From CAZCVI01 sp964502145 (GTDB lineage Bacteria > Acidobacteriota > Aminicenantia > UBA2199), in contig CAZCVI010000018.1 in the NCBI GenBank assembly GCA_964502145.1, positions 33,739 to 97,738 of the forward strand: a DNA stretch of 64,000 nucleotides. The letters run 5' to 3'. How positions within the stretch are numbered: position 1 is the stretch's first letter; every line of letters begins with the position of its first letter. Shown one piece after another: positions 7,726-17,537 of the stretch. Both the position numbers and the translations under genes were made by a program. The notes under the pieces were generated by a model that made no database searches, was not told the DNA's origin, and saw nothing but the letters and a program-made list of their open reading frames with translations.

Positions 7726-9159
7726 ATGCTTAAAAAATGGGGATATCTTGTCGATTTGGGAAAAAAATATGTATGGGATTGGATTGACATTAATGCTGAA
7801 AATTATTATACTGGTGTCATGAAAAACGTGATAACAAATAAACGGGCATGTTATTTCCTTTCTTTAAAGGTTGAGAATGTCGCATGCTTTGGAATTCCAC
7901 AAAGCTTGGATCTGTCCAATGGAAAAGGGGAACCTGCCCGTTGGACAGTGATTATTGGTGATAATGGGGTTGGTAAAACAACGCTGTTAAGATGTTTGGC
8001 TGGAATTTCTCCTTATAGTATAAATGAGCCGGATAGCATGATCTTTCGGATTCCAACGCTTAATTGGAGATTTAAAAAAGAAGGCCAATTGAGTTCACTT
8101 ATTGAGGCCCACTTTGCTGTGGATTGGAAGTTCACAGAAAAAGAAAAAAAGTTTATCACGGTCAACAGGAATTATTCTGAGGGCTTGATTTCTGGAAAAT
8201 CATCTTCTAATGAACTGACTCAAGCTGTCCATTCTTACAGCACGGTTGTTGGTTCTGAGCCCCTTTTTAAGGAGTTGAACTTTATCTGCCATGGTTATGG
8301 TGCTGCTCGACGCATGAGTTCTCCTATAATCTCCACGGAAAAAAAAGAATTCACTACCCGCAGTTTATTCGATGATGACGCTCCATTGATCAATGTTGAA
8401 GAATGGCTTTTGCAAGCCGATTACATTTTTTCAAAAGACCCCAAATACTTAAGCTATAAGAAACAGGTGGAAGAAATCATTCTGCATTTACTGCCGGGGG
8501 TAACGAATATTGATTACCGGGTTGGAAACTATTCCACCAAGGTTATGTTTGAAACGCCTTCTGGATGGGTGGGGATGAAGGAATTAAGTTTGGGCTATCG
8601 TACCATGCTGTCATGGATAGTGGATTTTGCTGCGAGCTTGTTCGACCGTTACCCGGATAGCGAAAACCCCTTGGAGGAACCCGCTGTATTACTGGTGGAT
8701 GAAATCGATTTGCATTTACATCCCAAATGGCAGCGCACCATTATTGATTATCTGACCCAGAAATTTCCCAATACCCAGTTTATTGTCACTGCTCACAGTC
8801 CAATTATGGTTCAATCTGCCGTGGGTGCCAACATGGTTTTGTTAAAAAGAGACGGGAAGAATATTGTCATTGATAACAATCCCGTTTCAGTGGAAAACTG
8901 GAGGGTGGACCAGATTTTGACCAGTGATTTGTTTGGTTTGGATAGTGTTCGTTCCAGAGAAACACAAAATGTAATGGATGAACGTACTCGTATTTTGTCA
9001 AAAAGGAAATTGAATCAAGGGGATAACTTGAGATTGGCAGAGTTAGAGAGTACATTGGGCGCTGTGCCTTTTGGAGATACCAAAGAGGAAATCGCAGCAG
9101 ATTATCTGATCAAAGAAATCGCCAAGAAAATCAGTCAACGAGATAATAGCAAACCATAG
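7726..9159 (+). CDS. ptuA: Septu-like defence ATPase PtuA
   Basis: 477 residues. An SMC/RecF-like P-loop ATPase of the overcoming-lysogenisation/AAA_21 type. Walker A is GDNGVGKTTLLR, the ABC-like signature is ELSLGYRTMLSW, Walker B is AVLLVDEIDLHLHP, and the switch histidine is TAHSP. An alternative start at Met32 (7819) would begin just before the ATPase fold; no strong RBS separates the two. The stop is 16 bp before an HNH nuclease of the TIGR02646 kind, and this ATPase-HNH pairing defines Septu. In known Septu systems the ATPase complex holds and controls the nuclease, which degrades DNA on infection. The 21-bp array ends ~45 bp upstream. Confidence 0.8.
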   Translation: MLKKWGYLVDLGKKYVWDWIDINAENYYTGVMKNVITNKRACYFLSLKVENVACFGIPQSLDLSNGKGEPARWTVIIGDNGVGKTTLLRCLAGISPYSINEPDSMIFRIPTLNWRFKKEGQLSSLIEAHFAVDWKFTEKEKKFITVNRNYSEGLISGKSSSNELTQAVHSYSTVVGSEPLFKELNFICHGYGAARRMSSPIISTEKKEFTTRSLFDDDAPLINVEEWLLQADYIFSKDPKYLSYKKQVEEIILHLLPGVTNIDYRVGNYSTKVMFETPSGWVGMKELSLGYRTMLSWIVDFAASLFDRYPDSENPLEEPAVLLVDEIDLHLHPKWQRTIIDYLTQKFPNTQFIVTAHSPIMVQSAVGANMVLLKRDGKNIVIDNNPVSVENWRVDQILTSDLFGLDSVRSRETQNVMDERTRILSKRKLNQGDNLRLAELESTLGAVPFGDTKEEIAADYLIKEIAKKISQRDNSKP

Positions 9160-9175
9160 CAACGAAAAAAAAGTA

Positions 9176-9985
9176 ATGATTAAAATCAAGAAATCCGACA
9201 ATCCTCCTCTGATACTTACCACTAACGGAGTGGCAGAAAAAGATTCCAACAACACCTTATACGACCAAGACCCAGAAGCCTATCAAACAGGTGAAAAGAA
9301 ATTTGATATTCAAAGTAATATATATGGCCACAAAACTGTCAAAGAGCAGTTGAAAGCAGAACAATTCCAAAAATGTTGTTTTTGCGAAGCTAAATTTACC
9401 GCTAATGGCTTTGGCGATGTCGAACATTTCAGACCCAAAGGGGGCTATCAGCAAAAAATGAACGGCAAGATAAAAAAACCCGGGTATTATTGGAAAGCCT
9501 ATGATTGGGATAACCTTTTTTTTACTTGCCAAATATGTAATACAAGCTATAAAAAGAACTATTTCCCCGTCAAGGATGAGGACCAAAGAGCAATCAGTCA
9601 CCATGACGATATAGCAAAGGAACTCCCACTTCTGATCCACCCAGCTTTGGATGACCCAGAAAAACACCTCGGCTTCCGCGAAGAGGTATGCTTCGATAGA
9701 GATGAAAAAGGGAAAACGTCGCTTTCTGCTTTTGGTATTAATAGAAAAGAACTACTCGAAGACCGGCGTAATTATTTAAACAATGTTCGTGATAATTGTG
9801 TGATAGCAAGTCTTGAAAGTAAGACAATTGAAGAAAAAAGATCCCTTTTTTCCTGTCTCAATATGACGGACCAAAAGATTGAAGAATTGATAATAAACGC
9901 GCGGAAATTCATTAATGAAGCTGCAAAAGACCACTCGCCTTTTGCCGCAATGGTCAGAAATAATTTTCCTGATCTACCATCCTGA
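9176..9985 (+). CDS. ptuB: Septu-like HNH endonuclease PtuB
   Basis: 269 residues. The HNH/zinc core is clear: QKCCFCEAKF, then GDVEHFRPKGGY (catalytic His), then FFTCQICNTSYKKNYFPV (second Cys pair and the Asn), as in TIGR02646 proteins that accompany PtuA and retron Ec78. It lies 16 bp after ptuA on the same strand and probably shares its transcript. Expected role: nuclease effector, restrained and positioned by the ATPase. No retron reverse transcriptase is present, so this looks like stand-alone two-gene Septu. Confidence 0.8.
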   Translation: MIKIKKSDNPPLILTTNGVAEKDSNNTLYDQDPEAYQTGEKKFDIQSNIYGHKTVKEQLKAEQFQKCCFCEAKFTANGFGDVEHFRPKGGYQQKMNGKIKKPGYYWKAYDWDNLFFTCQICNTSYKKNYFPVKDEDQRAISHHDDIAKELPLLIHPALDDPEKHLGFREEVCFDRDEKGKTSLSAFGINRKELLEDRRNYLNNVRDNCVIASLESKTIEEKRSLFSCLNMTDQKIEELIINARKFINEAAKDHSPFAAMVRNNFPDLPS

Positions 9986-10151
9986 TGATTGGGCTAAATA
10001 CAGGCATTCCAGCCAGCCCAGAAAAGGGGATTGTTGCCTCACATTTTTTTCTACAGTCCCTATTTATGCCCTTGTTACCTCTTGATTTTTTCCCCCGGGT
10101 GTGGTATAAAAAATTTGGCTGAAAGAATAAAGCCCACTGGTATCATAAAAG
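9986..10151. other. Intergenic region upstream of the hybrid regulator
   Basis: No gene. TGGTATAAAAAATT at about 10101-10114 could hold a -10 element, but no convincing -35 is visible. Confidence 0.35.
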
Positions 10152-13100
10152 ATGACGCATAAGAAACATAGTCTTCTTCTTCTGGTTTTCCTTTTTTCCG
10201 CGTTGTGGTGTTGGGGCAGCGAACCCGCTCCAAGCGATTGGTATCGTTATTTTGATGGTTTTAAGTATGTCACGAACTACCCTGCCACAATGTATCATGC
10301 CGCCAGCCAGAACTGGGCCATTCTTCAAGATAAACGGGGCATCCTTTACTTCGGTAACCAAGCGGTATTACTTATATTCGACGGTGTCTCCTGGGATTAT
10401 ATCCATATTCCTAACAAAACCATCCGCTCCATGGACCACGACCGCAACGGAACCATTTATATCGGCGGCATGAATGAAATAGGCTACCTGGAACCAGATT
10501 CAGCGGGATTTTTACAATACATCAGCCTCATGCCCCAACTGGCTGAAAAAGACCGCAATTTTACCGATGTATTTCAAACCCATTGCACTTCCCAAGGCGT
10601 TTGGTTCAGGACCACCGATAAATTGTTCCGCTGGTATAACGGCAAATTTACAGTCTGGGACATGGGCGGCAGTAAAAATAAAATCAAAACCGTTTTCTCT
10701 TGGCAGGGGAACTGTTATCTCCAACAAGGCAATTTGGGCATCATGGCATGCAACGGGACGACGTTACGACAATTGCCCGGCACTGAACCCTTCTCCCAAG
10801 AACGGATTATTATGGCCCTTCCCCGTGATGATCACAAACTGCTGCTGGGAATCCGCGATAAAGGATTTTATATCTATGACGGTACTACTATCCTGCCCTT
10901 TCCTACCGAGGCCGATAACTATTTGCGGGACAATATGCTTTCCTATTGCATCCGGCTTACAAATGGTGATTTTGCAGCCGCCACCCTCAAAGGCGGAGTC
11001 GTCGTTTTTGATAGCAATGGCCGCTTGAAAACAATATTCACCCACGAAACCTCCGGGCTGGCCGATGACAATGTAAAATACATTTTGGAAGATTCAAGCG
11101 GTAACCTGTGGTTGGGACTGAATAACGGGATCGCCAGAATCGATTACACCTCCCCTGTTTATTTCTTCGATCAATCCCGCGGCTTAACCGGCTTGATTCT
11201 TTCCCTGGCCCGTCATAAAGAAAGATTGTATGTGGGGTCTACCACTGGTTTACATTATCTTGAATGCCAAGCTCCTGGTCTTCCCAGCCGGTTCCGTTCC
11301 GTACCGGGGATCAATGGGAGCGTGTGGAGTTTGCTGCCATTGGAAGATTCATTGTTAGTCGCTACAACTGAAGCCGTTGTCCAAGTGTGGGATGACGCTC
11401 GCGTCGCTCCAGTGATACGCGATATCCAACCCTATGTTTTATCTGCTTCCACATCTTTTCCCAATCGTGTCTGGGTGGCTACCGATAACAATGTAATCGC
11501 CCTACGATCTGAAAAAAAAAGCTGGACCAAGGAATTTACCTTGGATTGCCAACAAACCGGTATTCGCTCCATGGTGGAAGACAACAACGGTGCTTTGTGG
11601 CTGGGTACATTGATCGGTGTCTTAAAAGTCGAATGCGGCGGAGCCACGGGAACCCTTCCTCCGCGTTTACTCCACTACGGGGAAAATCACGGGCTACCCA
11701 AGGGCGAAATTCATAGCGCGCAAGTTGCAGGCCACATTGTTTTTGCCACTCCTCTTGGCCTCTATCGCTTCAATACTACCTCCCATTCCTTTATCCCTGA
11801 CCTTACCCTGGGAAAAAACTTCTGCGATGGCTCCCGCAATCTCTTCAGATTGGCACAAGATAGGAACGGACATATCTGGTTTCATTCGGAGTTAGAGAAT
11901 TTTTTAGCCATGAACTCCACGAGCCACACATTGAAGGTTTACCCCGTTGTTTTTCCCATGGTTCGCGACAGCCAGGTAAACACTATTTACCCCGACCAAG
12001 AAAAAATATGGTTCGGCCTTTCCGATGGTCTGGTATGTTATGATAGTGGGGTGTTCAGAGATAAAAATCCTGCATTTTCCGCATTGGTGCGCGAAGTCAC
12101 CATCAAAGACCGTGATCTTTTTTACGGCGGATTCAAATCCAACCAGTTCGTGCCATCCCATGTGCCTATTCTGCAATACAAGAACCGGAACCTGCGTTTT
12201 GATGTGGCAGCTCCTTTTTTTGTGGGCAGTGGGAAAGTGTTGTTCCGGTATCTGATGCAAGGTTTTGACGAGTCGTGGTCCTCATGGAGCGATGCCACGT
12301 ATAAGAGTTATACTAACCTCGATGCTGGGAAGTATACGTTTCGTGTCCAAGCCAAAGATATCTATGGTGACCTCAGTCGTGAAGACTCATTTTCGTTTAG
12401 AATATTACCCCCCTTTTATTTAACGTGGTGGGCTTTTGTTGTTTATGTTATGGTTGCTTTTGGACTGATTTATCTCCTGGTCAAATGGCGTTCTGCCAAA
12501 TTGGTAAAAGAAACCCAACGACTCGAACGCGTCGTGGAAGATCGCACCCGCCAGATCAATGACGCCAATATCCAATTGCAACATAAGACCGAACTCTTAC
12601 AAGAACAATCCGAGCAACTCAAAGAGATGGACAATGTCAAATCCCGTTTTTTTGCCAACATCTCCCATGAGTTTCGTACCCCCCTCAGTTTGATCATGGG
12701 ACCATTGGATCAAATGCGTGCGCAAACTTCCGATCAAACCACTATCAAACAAATGGACCTCGCCTACCGTAATGCCCAACGATTGCTGGGGTTGATCAAT
12801 CAACTCCTGGACTTGGCTAAATTAGAAAGCGGGAAAATGAAATTACAGGCAGAACTACGAGACCTGCCTGTATTTTTAAAAGCGCTGCTTGAAGCTTTTC
12901 AGTTGATCGCCCAACGACAGCAAGTCGAATTGGTTTTCACTGCTGAAAAAGAATCTATTCCTATCTTTTTCGATGTGGAGAAGATGGAAAAAATAATGCT
13001 CAATTTATTGTCCAATGCCCTTAAATTTACTGCTCCAGGCGGAAAAATTATTGTTTCTGTCTCTTTGCCCATCATAAACCCTTCGTCTGAACCCGCGCCG

Positions 13101-14360
13101 TATGTAGACATATCCGTTGCCGACACTGGCACTGGCATTCCTTCCGATCAATTGGAACATATCTTTGATCGTTTTTACCAGGGCACCACCACCCGGGAAC
13201 ATCGCCAGAAAGGGTCTGGTATTGGATTGTCCCTCACCAAAGAACTCGTGGAACTCCATCAGGGTGAGATTACCGTGTGCAGCAGCACCGGAGATGAAAT
13301 GGGCCAGAACAGCGGCAGTGTTTTTTTCGTGCGTTTACCTTTAGGAAACACCCACTTGGTCCCCACCGAACTGATGCATGTCAACACCGCCGAAAACACC
13401 ATAGATATAATAAATACCATAAATACAATAAATACACTAGCGGACAGGCCGGAATTTAATCTGACTGAAGTCTTAACGCGGGCTACTGCAACTCAGTCCC
13501 TGTTGGAGATCGGTGATGAACGTTTCGACGACCTGAAGAGCGCGGCCATTGATGAATCGCAAAACCAGGGTAAAGAATATAAAGATATTATTCTCATCGT
13601 CGAGGATAATGATGATCTCCGTTATTATATCCGGTCTTCCCTCGGTTCCGGGTACATTGTCGAAGAAGCCAAAGATGGACGCGAGGGCATAGAAAAAGCC
13701 AAATCCATTGTTCCTGATCTCATTATCAGTGATATCATGATGCCCGAAGTCGATGGTTATGAACTGTTGCGGGTCATTAAAAACGATATTACTACCAGTC
13801 ACATCCCAGTCGTGATGCTGACTGCCAAAACTTCCGAGGCCAGTATTTTGCAGGGTTTGGAAATCGGGGCCGACGATTATATAACCAAGCCTTTTAATAC
13901 CCGTGTCCTGTGTGCGCGGGTCAAGAATCTCATTGAATTGCGCCGCCAATTGCAGCAGAATATGAACCGTGAGATGGTGATGCAGCCCTCCCAGATGAAA
14001 ATTTCCAAAATCGACTCCCAGTTCTTAGCCGATGTGCAGCGTGTGATTGAAAAGAATCTGTCCGAACCTGATTTTAATGTCGAGGATTTGAGTCGTCGTT
14101 TGGATATGAGTCGTACCACCGTGTACCGTAAAATACTTGCTTTATGTGGCGAGACACCAACCGATTATATTCGTTCTTATCGCCTCAAGCGTGCCGCGCA
14201 GTTGTTTAAGACCAATTTTGGCTCTGTGACTGAGGTCGCGTTTGAGGTTGGGTTTACCAGCCGGGCGTATTTTACCAAGTGCTTTAAAGAAAAATTTCAC
14301 CGCTTGCCCTCCGAGTTTCCCGCTTCTTTTGATGCCGGGGGCCAGGAACATTTTTCATAA
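10152..14360 (+). CDS. Hybrid two-component regulator (Reg_prop, Y_Y_Y, kinase, receiver, AraC HTH)
   Basis: 1402 residues carrying a whole phosphorelay. Order: signal peptide (1-22); two beta-propellers of Reg_prop-type blades (~30-640; recurring DNVKYILEDSSGNLWLG-like strips); Y_Y_Y domain (~675-750); TM (~755-778); coiled coil; HisKA with H839 in NISHEFRTPLS; HATPase (~935-1065; NLLSNALKFT, DTGTGIP, GSGIGLSL); receiver (~1145-1260) with D1194 in IISDIMMPEVDG; AraC-type HTH (~1300-1392). Proteins of this plan sense periplasmic ligands, usually glycan fragments, and directly activate nearby genes. No polysaccharide-utilisation locus lies beside it here. A short Asn/Thr/Ile run (INTINTINT) links kinase and receiver. 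Confidence 0.93.
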   Translation: MTHKKHSLLLLVFLFSALWCWGSEPAPSDWYRYFDGFKYVTNYPATMYHAASQNWAILQDKRGILYFGNQAVLLIFDGVSWDYIHIPNKTIRSMDHDRNGTIYIGGMNEIGYLEPDSAGFLQYISLMPQLAEKDRNFTDVFQTHCTSQGVWFRTTDKLFRWYNGKFTVWDMGGSKNKIKTVFSWQGNCYLQQGNLGIMACNGTTLRQLPGTEPFSQERIIMALPRDDHKLLLGIRDKGFYIYDGTTILPFPTEADNYLRDNMLSYCIRLTNGDFAAATLKGGVVVFDSNGRLKTIFTHETSGLADDNVKYILEDSSGNLWLGLNNGIARIDYTSPVYFFDQSRGLTGLILSLARHKERLYVGSTTGLHYLECQAPGLPSRFRSVPGINGSVWSLLPLEDSLLVATTEAVVQVWDDARVAPVIRDIQPYVLSASTSFPNRVWVATDNNVIALRSEKKSWTKEFTLDCQQTGIRSMVEDNNGALWLGTLIGVLKVECGGATGTLPPRLLHYGENHGLPKGEIHSAQVAGHIVFATPLGLYRFNTTSHSFIPDLTLGKNFCDGSRNLFRLAQDRNGHIWFHSELENFLAMNSTSHTLKVYPVVFPMVRDSQVNTIYPDQEKIWFGLSDGLVCYDSGVFRDKNPAFSALVREVTIKDRDLFYGGFKSNQFVPSHVPILQYKNRNLRFDVAAPFFVGSGKVLFRYLMQGFDESWSSWSDATYKSYTNLDAGKYTFRVQAKDIYGDLSREDSFSFRILPPFYLTWWAFVVYVMVAFGLIYLLVKWRSAKLVKETQRLERVVEDRTRQINDANIQLQHKTELLQEQSEQLKEMDNVKSRFFANISHEFRTPLSLIMGPLDQMRAQTSDQTTIKQMDLAYRNAQRLLGLINQLLDLAKLESGKMKLQAELRDLPVFLKALLEAFQLIAQRQQVELVFTAEKESIPIFFDVEKMEKIMLNLLSNALKFTAPGGKIIVSVSLPIINPSSEPAPYVDISVADTGTGIPSDQLEHIFDRFYQGTTTREHRQKGSGIGLSLTKELVELHQGEITVCSSTGDEMGQNSGSVFFVRLPLGNTHLVPTELMHVNTAENTIDIINTINTINTLADRPEFNLTEVLTRATATQSLLEIGDERFDDLKSAAIDESQNQGKEYKDIILIVEDNDDLRYYIRSSLGSGYIVEEAKDGREGIEKAKSIVPDLIISDIMMPEVDGYELLRVIKNDITTSHIPVVMLTAKTSEASILQGLEIGADDYITKPFNTRVLCARVKNLIELRRQLQQNMNREMVMQPSQMKISKIDSQFLADVQRVIEKNLSEPDFNVEDLSRRLDMSRTTVYRKILALCGETPTDYIRSYRLKRAAQLFKTNFGSVTEVAFEVGFTSRAYFTKCFKEKFHRLPSEFPASFDAGGQEHFS

Positions 14361-14588
14361 TGTTTTTTTCTTAATATTCTGGTTCTGATCGTTGAATGTG
14401 GCGTAAAAAAAAGCTTTTTTTTAATTTGGAACGATATTTATCGCTTTTTGCAACCTCAGTTATAATCTCCAATTTATTTTTATGCCATAATAGAGTTTAT
14501 AAAAGAGTTAAATCCTCCGGCGGACCGGAAGCAAGAAATAGCCGCCGGGGAGCAAATAAAATATATCTTAATTAAGGGAGGTTTAAAC
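14361..14588 (+). promoter_or_regulatory. Leader of the 194-aa gene, with a GC-rich hairpin
   Basis: A possible -10 TATAAT lies at about 14461-14466. Downstream, CCTCCGGCGG (14514-14523) can pair with CCGCCGGGGA (14542-14551), forming a strong hairpin. GGGAGG sits 7 bases before the ATG at 14589. The right arm resembles the GCCGCCGGAGGCA element found elsewhere in the window. A run of A8GCT8 at ~14406-14423, just after the upstream gene, may act as a weak terminator. Confidence 0.5.
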
Positions 14589-15173
14589 ATGATTAACGTA
14601 ACGATTAAAAACAAGTTAGGAGAACAGTTTGGGCAAAAAGCACTGCATGTCAAGGTGAATGGCACCTCCGTAGCTGGCAGTCCAATTCTGCCTTTTAATG
14701 AAATCACATTTACTCTGTCCGGTACTTTCCCACCCATGGAAGTTGTGGCGTTGGAGGTGGACGATGTGCCTTTAAATGCTACCGTATTGTATCCCGCTCC
14801 TATATCTCAATCATCTCCAAGTGTTGCCATGGCTTCCTATCCCCTTGGAAAGGCAAGAAAATGGGAACTGGTATTTTTAAGCTTGCCTGATAATCTGGGC
14901 TTTGCGTCTTTTGGAAAATCGACACCCGAGAATACCAATGTGACCATAGGTGCGGATGAGCCGGCGAAAAAGATTTCACGGTGGCATTGTATATCTACCG
15001 TGGCGTTTAGTTTTGCCATTGGTCTTGGGGTTAGTCCATTTATAAAAGAAGCCTCTCCCGTTTTATGGGGTGTACTTATCGGCCTGTCCGGTATTGTTGG
15101 TGTTATAGCGGGCGTAATTGCCTATAAAGAAAATACCTCGGGCCAGGAGTTCACACCCAAAGAGGAGATGTAA
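14589..15173 (+). CDS. Membrane protein with two C-terminal TM helices, unknown function
   Basis: 194 residues with an excellent RBS (GGGAGG, 7-bp spacing). Residues 1-~125 look like a soluble beta-rich domain (MINVTIKNKLGEQFGQ...VNGTSVAGSPILPF). Two hydrophobic helices follow (about 133-152 and 158-179), ending in a charged tail. No recognised family. It sits between the large hybrid regulator and the SGNH lipoprotein; no operon partner is evident. Confidence 0.65.
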   Translation: MINVTIKNKLGEQFGQKALHVKVNGTSVAGSPILPFNEITFTLSGTFPPMEVVALEVDDVPLNATVLYPAPISQSSPSVAMASYPLGKARKWELVFLSLPDNLGFASFGKSTPENTNVTIGADEPAKKISRWHCISTVAFSFAIGLGVSPFIKEASPVLWGVLIGLSGIVGVIAGVIAYKENTSGQEFTPKEEM

Positions 15174-15371
15174 GTGTAAAGCCGTAAGGTTATTGTAAGC
15201 GGAGAGGTTTCTGCATTAATGATTAAGTCCCATTCACCCGGAGAAAAGAATAGGGCTTCATCATGTAGTTTAAATCTCTCGTCGGGTTTGGCGTCCTTTT
15301 GCTCCGCCATTCATTCCGGATCCGGCTGGGAAATGGCAGGATGCGGACGTCAAACCCGGCATTTACTGCTT

Positions 15372-16208
15372 TTACGTTTGTGAGCGGATTTGCCAGAGTT
15401 CTAGGTTATCCAGTACCGTGACAGATGAAAGAGCCTGCAAATATGTGGCCTCAGCAGCCGGTATGTCGCTGTAATATGCCAGTCCTTCCGCACTCTCACC
15501 GAATATTACCGCATAAAACACGCATGCTCCAATATATGAACCCCGCAATGCCGGGTGTGCTTTGTCAGCCGCAAACAATATGGTTTCGGGTTTATTTTTC
15601 AGCAGTTCATACCACACCCAACCTACCGGGGCAATCTGTAATTCCGTTTCTTTTGCGATGTGAACCGTCCCCGTATAAATTTTCTCCATGTACTTCCAGT
15701 AAGAATAATAAACCATTTCCCCGTTAACCTCGCGGAGCGTAACCCCGTCTTGTAATCCCCACACCATGAAGTATAGTATCCTCGTGGTGGGATTATTCGC
15801 GTAGATAATGTTTTTGAACCTGTTGAGCGTGGCGATTTCGATGTGGTACATGTCCGGGAAAGCCGTGATATCATCTGATTGGAGGATGATATAATCCCAT
15901 TTTTTCTCTCTGATCTTGTTTAAGACCCCTTGATTTTCGCTGAGCAGTTCAAGCTTGGCACCGCCTATTGTTTTTTCATCGACAAAAAACTCCTTCCCGG
16001 CCACATGGCTCAACTCCCGAAACATACCCGGTAAATCGTTTACATAGGTGAGACTGTTCCCGATAAAAAGAATTTTCAAGGCTGTTTCCATATCTTCCGG
16101 TGGTGTTGGTGGCTTGGCGATTGGGGTTTGGGAAACAATATTATTGCATCCCGCCAATACACTTCCAATGACTATAATAATAAAAATGTTCTGCCAAATT
16201 TTCTTCAT
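15372..16208 (-). CDS. SGNH/GDSL-fold hydrolase lipoprotein
   Basis: 278 residues. The N-terminus is a lipoprotein signal (MKKIWQNIFIIIVIGSVLAGC) with lipobox LAGC, so the mature protein is anchored from Cys22. The hydrolase fold shows block I as LFIGNSLTY (nucleophile Ser), then a GGA in the block II position. DYIILQSDD lies mid-protein, and DKAHPALRGSYIGACVFY near the C-terminus supplies the Asp-x-x-His pair. Such enzymes are esterases or acetyl-hydrolases acting on surface glycans. It is convergent with the 194-aa gene and appears monocistronic. Confidence 0.85.
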   Translation of the reverse strand: MKKIWQNIFIIIVIGSVLAGCNNIVSQTPIAKPPTPPEDMETALKILFIGNSLTYVNDLPGMFRELSHVAGKEFFVDEKTIGGAKLELLSENQGVLNKIREKKWDYIILQSDDITAFPDMYHIEIATLNRFKNIIYANNPTTRILYFMVWGLQDGVTLREVNGEMVYYSYWKYMEKIYTGTVHIAKETELQIAPVGWVWYELLKNKPETILFAADKAHPALRGSYIGACVFYAVIFGESAEGLAYYSDIPAAEATYLQALSSVTVLDNLELWQIRSQT

Positions 16209-16287
16209 TCTTTAACTCCATATTTTTATTTATTATTATTATTATAGCATCATCGCTCCCATTGTCAAGTCAGAGAAATGTGTCTAT

Positions 16288-16373
16288 CAAATATAGTAGA
16301 CGCGACATCCCTGTCGCATTGATGGGCGGTGAATTAAAATAATGCGCTTGGGATGTCGCGTCTACTTATTTGG
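16288..16373. repeat. 86-bp MITE-like inverted repeat
   Basis: Left arm 16288-16311 (CAAATATAGTAGACGCGACA, then TCCC) matches the reverse complement of the right arm 16350-16373 at nearly all of 24 positions. The interior also carries TGTCGC. A related GTAGAAGCGGC(A/G)TCCC core occurs at 16984-17006 and, inverted, at about 21039-21063. Confidence 0.7.
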
Positions 16374-16946
16374 ATTCTGAACATAAACTATATTTAATCG
16401 TCGAAAAGCGAATAAAAGCATTGCCAAGCCTAATAGTATCATTTTTTCCGCCCATCGGTCATCCACGACTGAAAATCACTCATCATTGTCCCTTGTTGGA
16501 CAAAATTGTCCGCCATCGGTCATCCATGACTGAAAATCGCTCAAAATGATACGAATTTGCACTGAATTCTATCTAAATCAGTCAACGATGTCCCTCCGAG
16601 GGTCATCGTTGACCCTTTGAGGAAAAATTTACATGAAAATCGGTCATCGTTTACCCTATTTGCACTTTTTTGACTCTAATTCAGTCATCACTGACCCTAA
16701 TTCACTTGCGAATCAGGCTGGAGGGCAAAATTTCCGGAAAATCGGGGAATTTATTTACAAATGAGCACACTAATCATTGGTTTTGGTGTAAGGTTTTCCG
16801 TAACTGCCGAGATTTGGCTTTTCGCTCAGGCTTAAACCCGTTGATTTTTGCGATTCATGCATAAAATATCTCCGCAAATTCAGTTATGGGGATATTTTAC
16901 TCCATCTAAAAGAAAAAAAAAGGTGTGGTTCCCTAAGCGCTTACAT

Positions 16947-16978
16947 TATTATGTGACTGGGAGGAGATTGTGAAGGAC
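16947..16978 (+). pseudogene. 3'-end relic of a DUF234-type ATPase gene
   Basis: TTATTATGTGACTGGGAGGA and the next 12 bases match the last codons of the intact ATPase gene (19545-19576), apart from a few 1-nt differences that break the frame. Nothing else of the gene remains here. It is best read as the scar of a second copy lost by deletion. Confidence 0.6.
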
Positions 16979-16986
16979 AGTAGTAG

Positions 16987-17005
16987 AAGCGGCGTCCCGC
17001 CGCTT
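16987..17005. repeat. GTAGAAGCGGCGTCCC hairpin
   Basis: AAGCGGCG-TCC-CGCCGCTT, an 8-bp perfect stem, preceded by GTAG. Same core words as the 86-bp inverted repeat. Confidence 0.55.
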
Positions 17006-17283
17006 TAATAAGCGAAAAAATTAAAGAATTCAGCATGATGCACAGGTGTAGTGTAGGAATGCCGGGAACGCGGGCGTCCCCGCCCTAATCTGGCAGGGTA
17101 CCAAATAAGGAAAAAGGAACCCCACAATAAATTCCATAGCCTGAGAAATCAAGTGGCCCAATTTTTATGTATCTCGTCCAATCAAAAAAAAGCCAAAAGG
17201 AATCGCTGGTTGGTGATCTATTGAATTTTCCAGAGCCATTTTCCAAGCATTCCCACATCCCCTTCCATATTTTTCTTTTTTCC

Positions 17284-17537
17284 TTAATACCAATCAATAA
17301 CGTGTAAATCCTTGATACGTTTAAATTCTTTCAAATTGTGTGTGACCAGAGTTGCGTGAATACATAATGCTGTACCGCCAATTAAAATATCATACGGTCC
17401 AATTGGTGTTCCCTTTTTTTCCAGTTGTTCCCGAATACGAGCCGCAGACTCTGCTTCTTTCTGGCCAAAAGGTTCTGCGCCACATTCCCAAGACCTTTGA
17501 AATAATAGATTATCGAATTGGTATCCAGAACGAACAT
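17284..17537 (-). pseudogene. Truncated VapC-type PIN-domain toxin
   Basis: From ATG 17537 one frame reads MFVLDTNSIIYYFKG, the first strand and helix of a PIN domain with its catalytic Asp. After ~25-30 codons the similarity continues only in another frame: EQLEKKGTPIGPYDILIGGT, then LVTHNLKEFKRI, the C-terminal VapC signature with conserved Asp and Asn. The central ~50 residues of a normal ~130-aa VapC are missing and the halves are out of frame, so the toxin is dead by internal deletion. Its ATG overlaps the antitoxin stop (TAATG), the usual vapBC coupling. Confidence 0.75.

Larger units (their letters stand above)
16209..17080. other. Repeat-rich noncoding region
   Basis: No credible gene. 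It contains a MITE-like inverted repeat (16288-16373) and two ~30-bp copies reading CCATCGGTCATCCA...GACTGAAAATC (about 16451 and 16512). A GTCAACGATG/CATCGTTGAC palindrome lies near 16583-16614, with further CGGTCATC words up to ~16700. There is also a 32-bp relic of the ATPase gene tail (16947-16978) and a GC hairpin (16987-17005). The region looks like accumulated mobile debris. Confidence 0.6.

Noticed and set aside
17085..17297. 70-codon minus-strand ORF after the PIN relic
   Set aside because: Trp/Phe-rich without a domain, overlaps the PIN gene end and has no convincing RBS.
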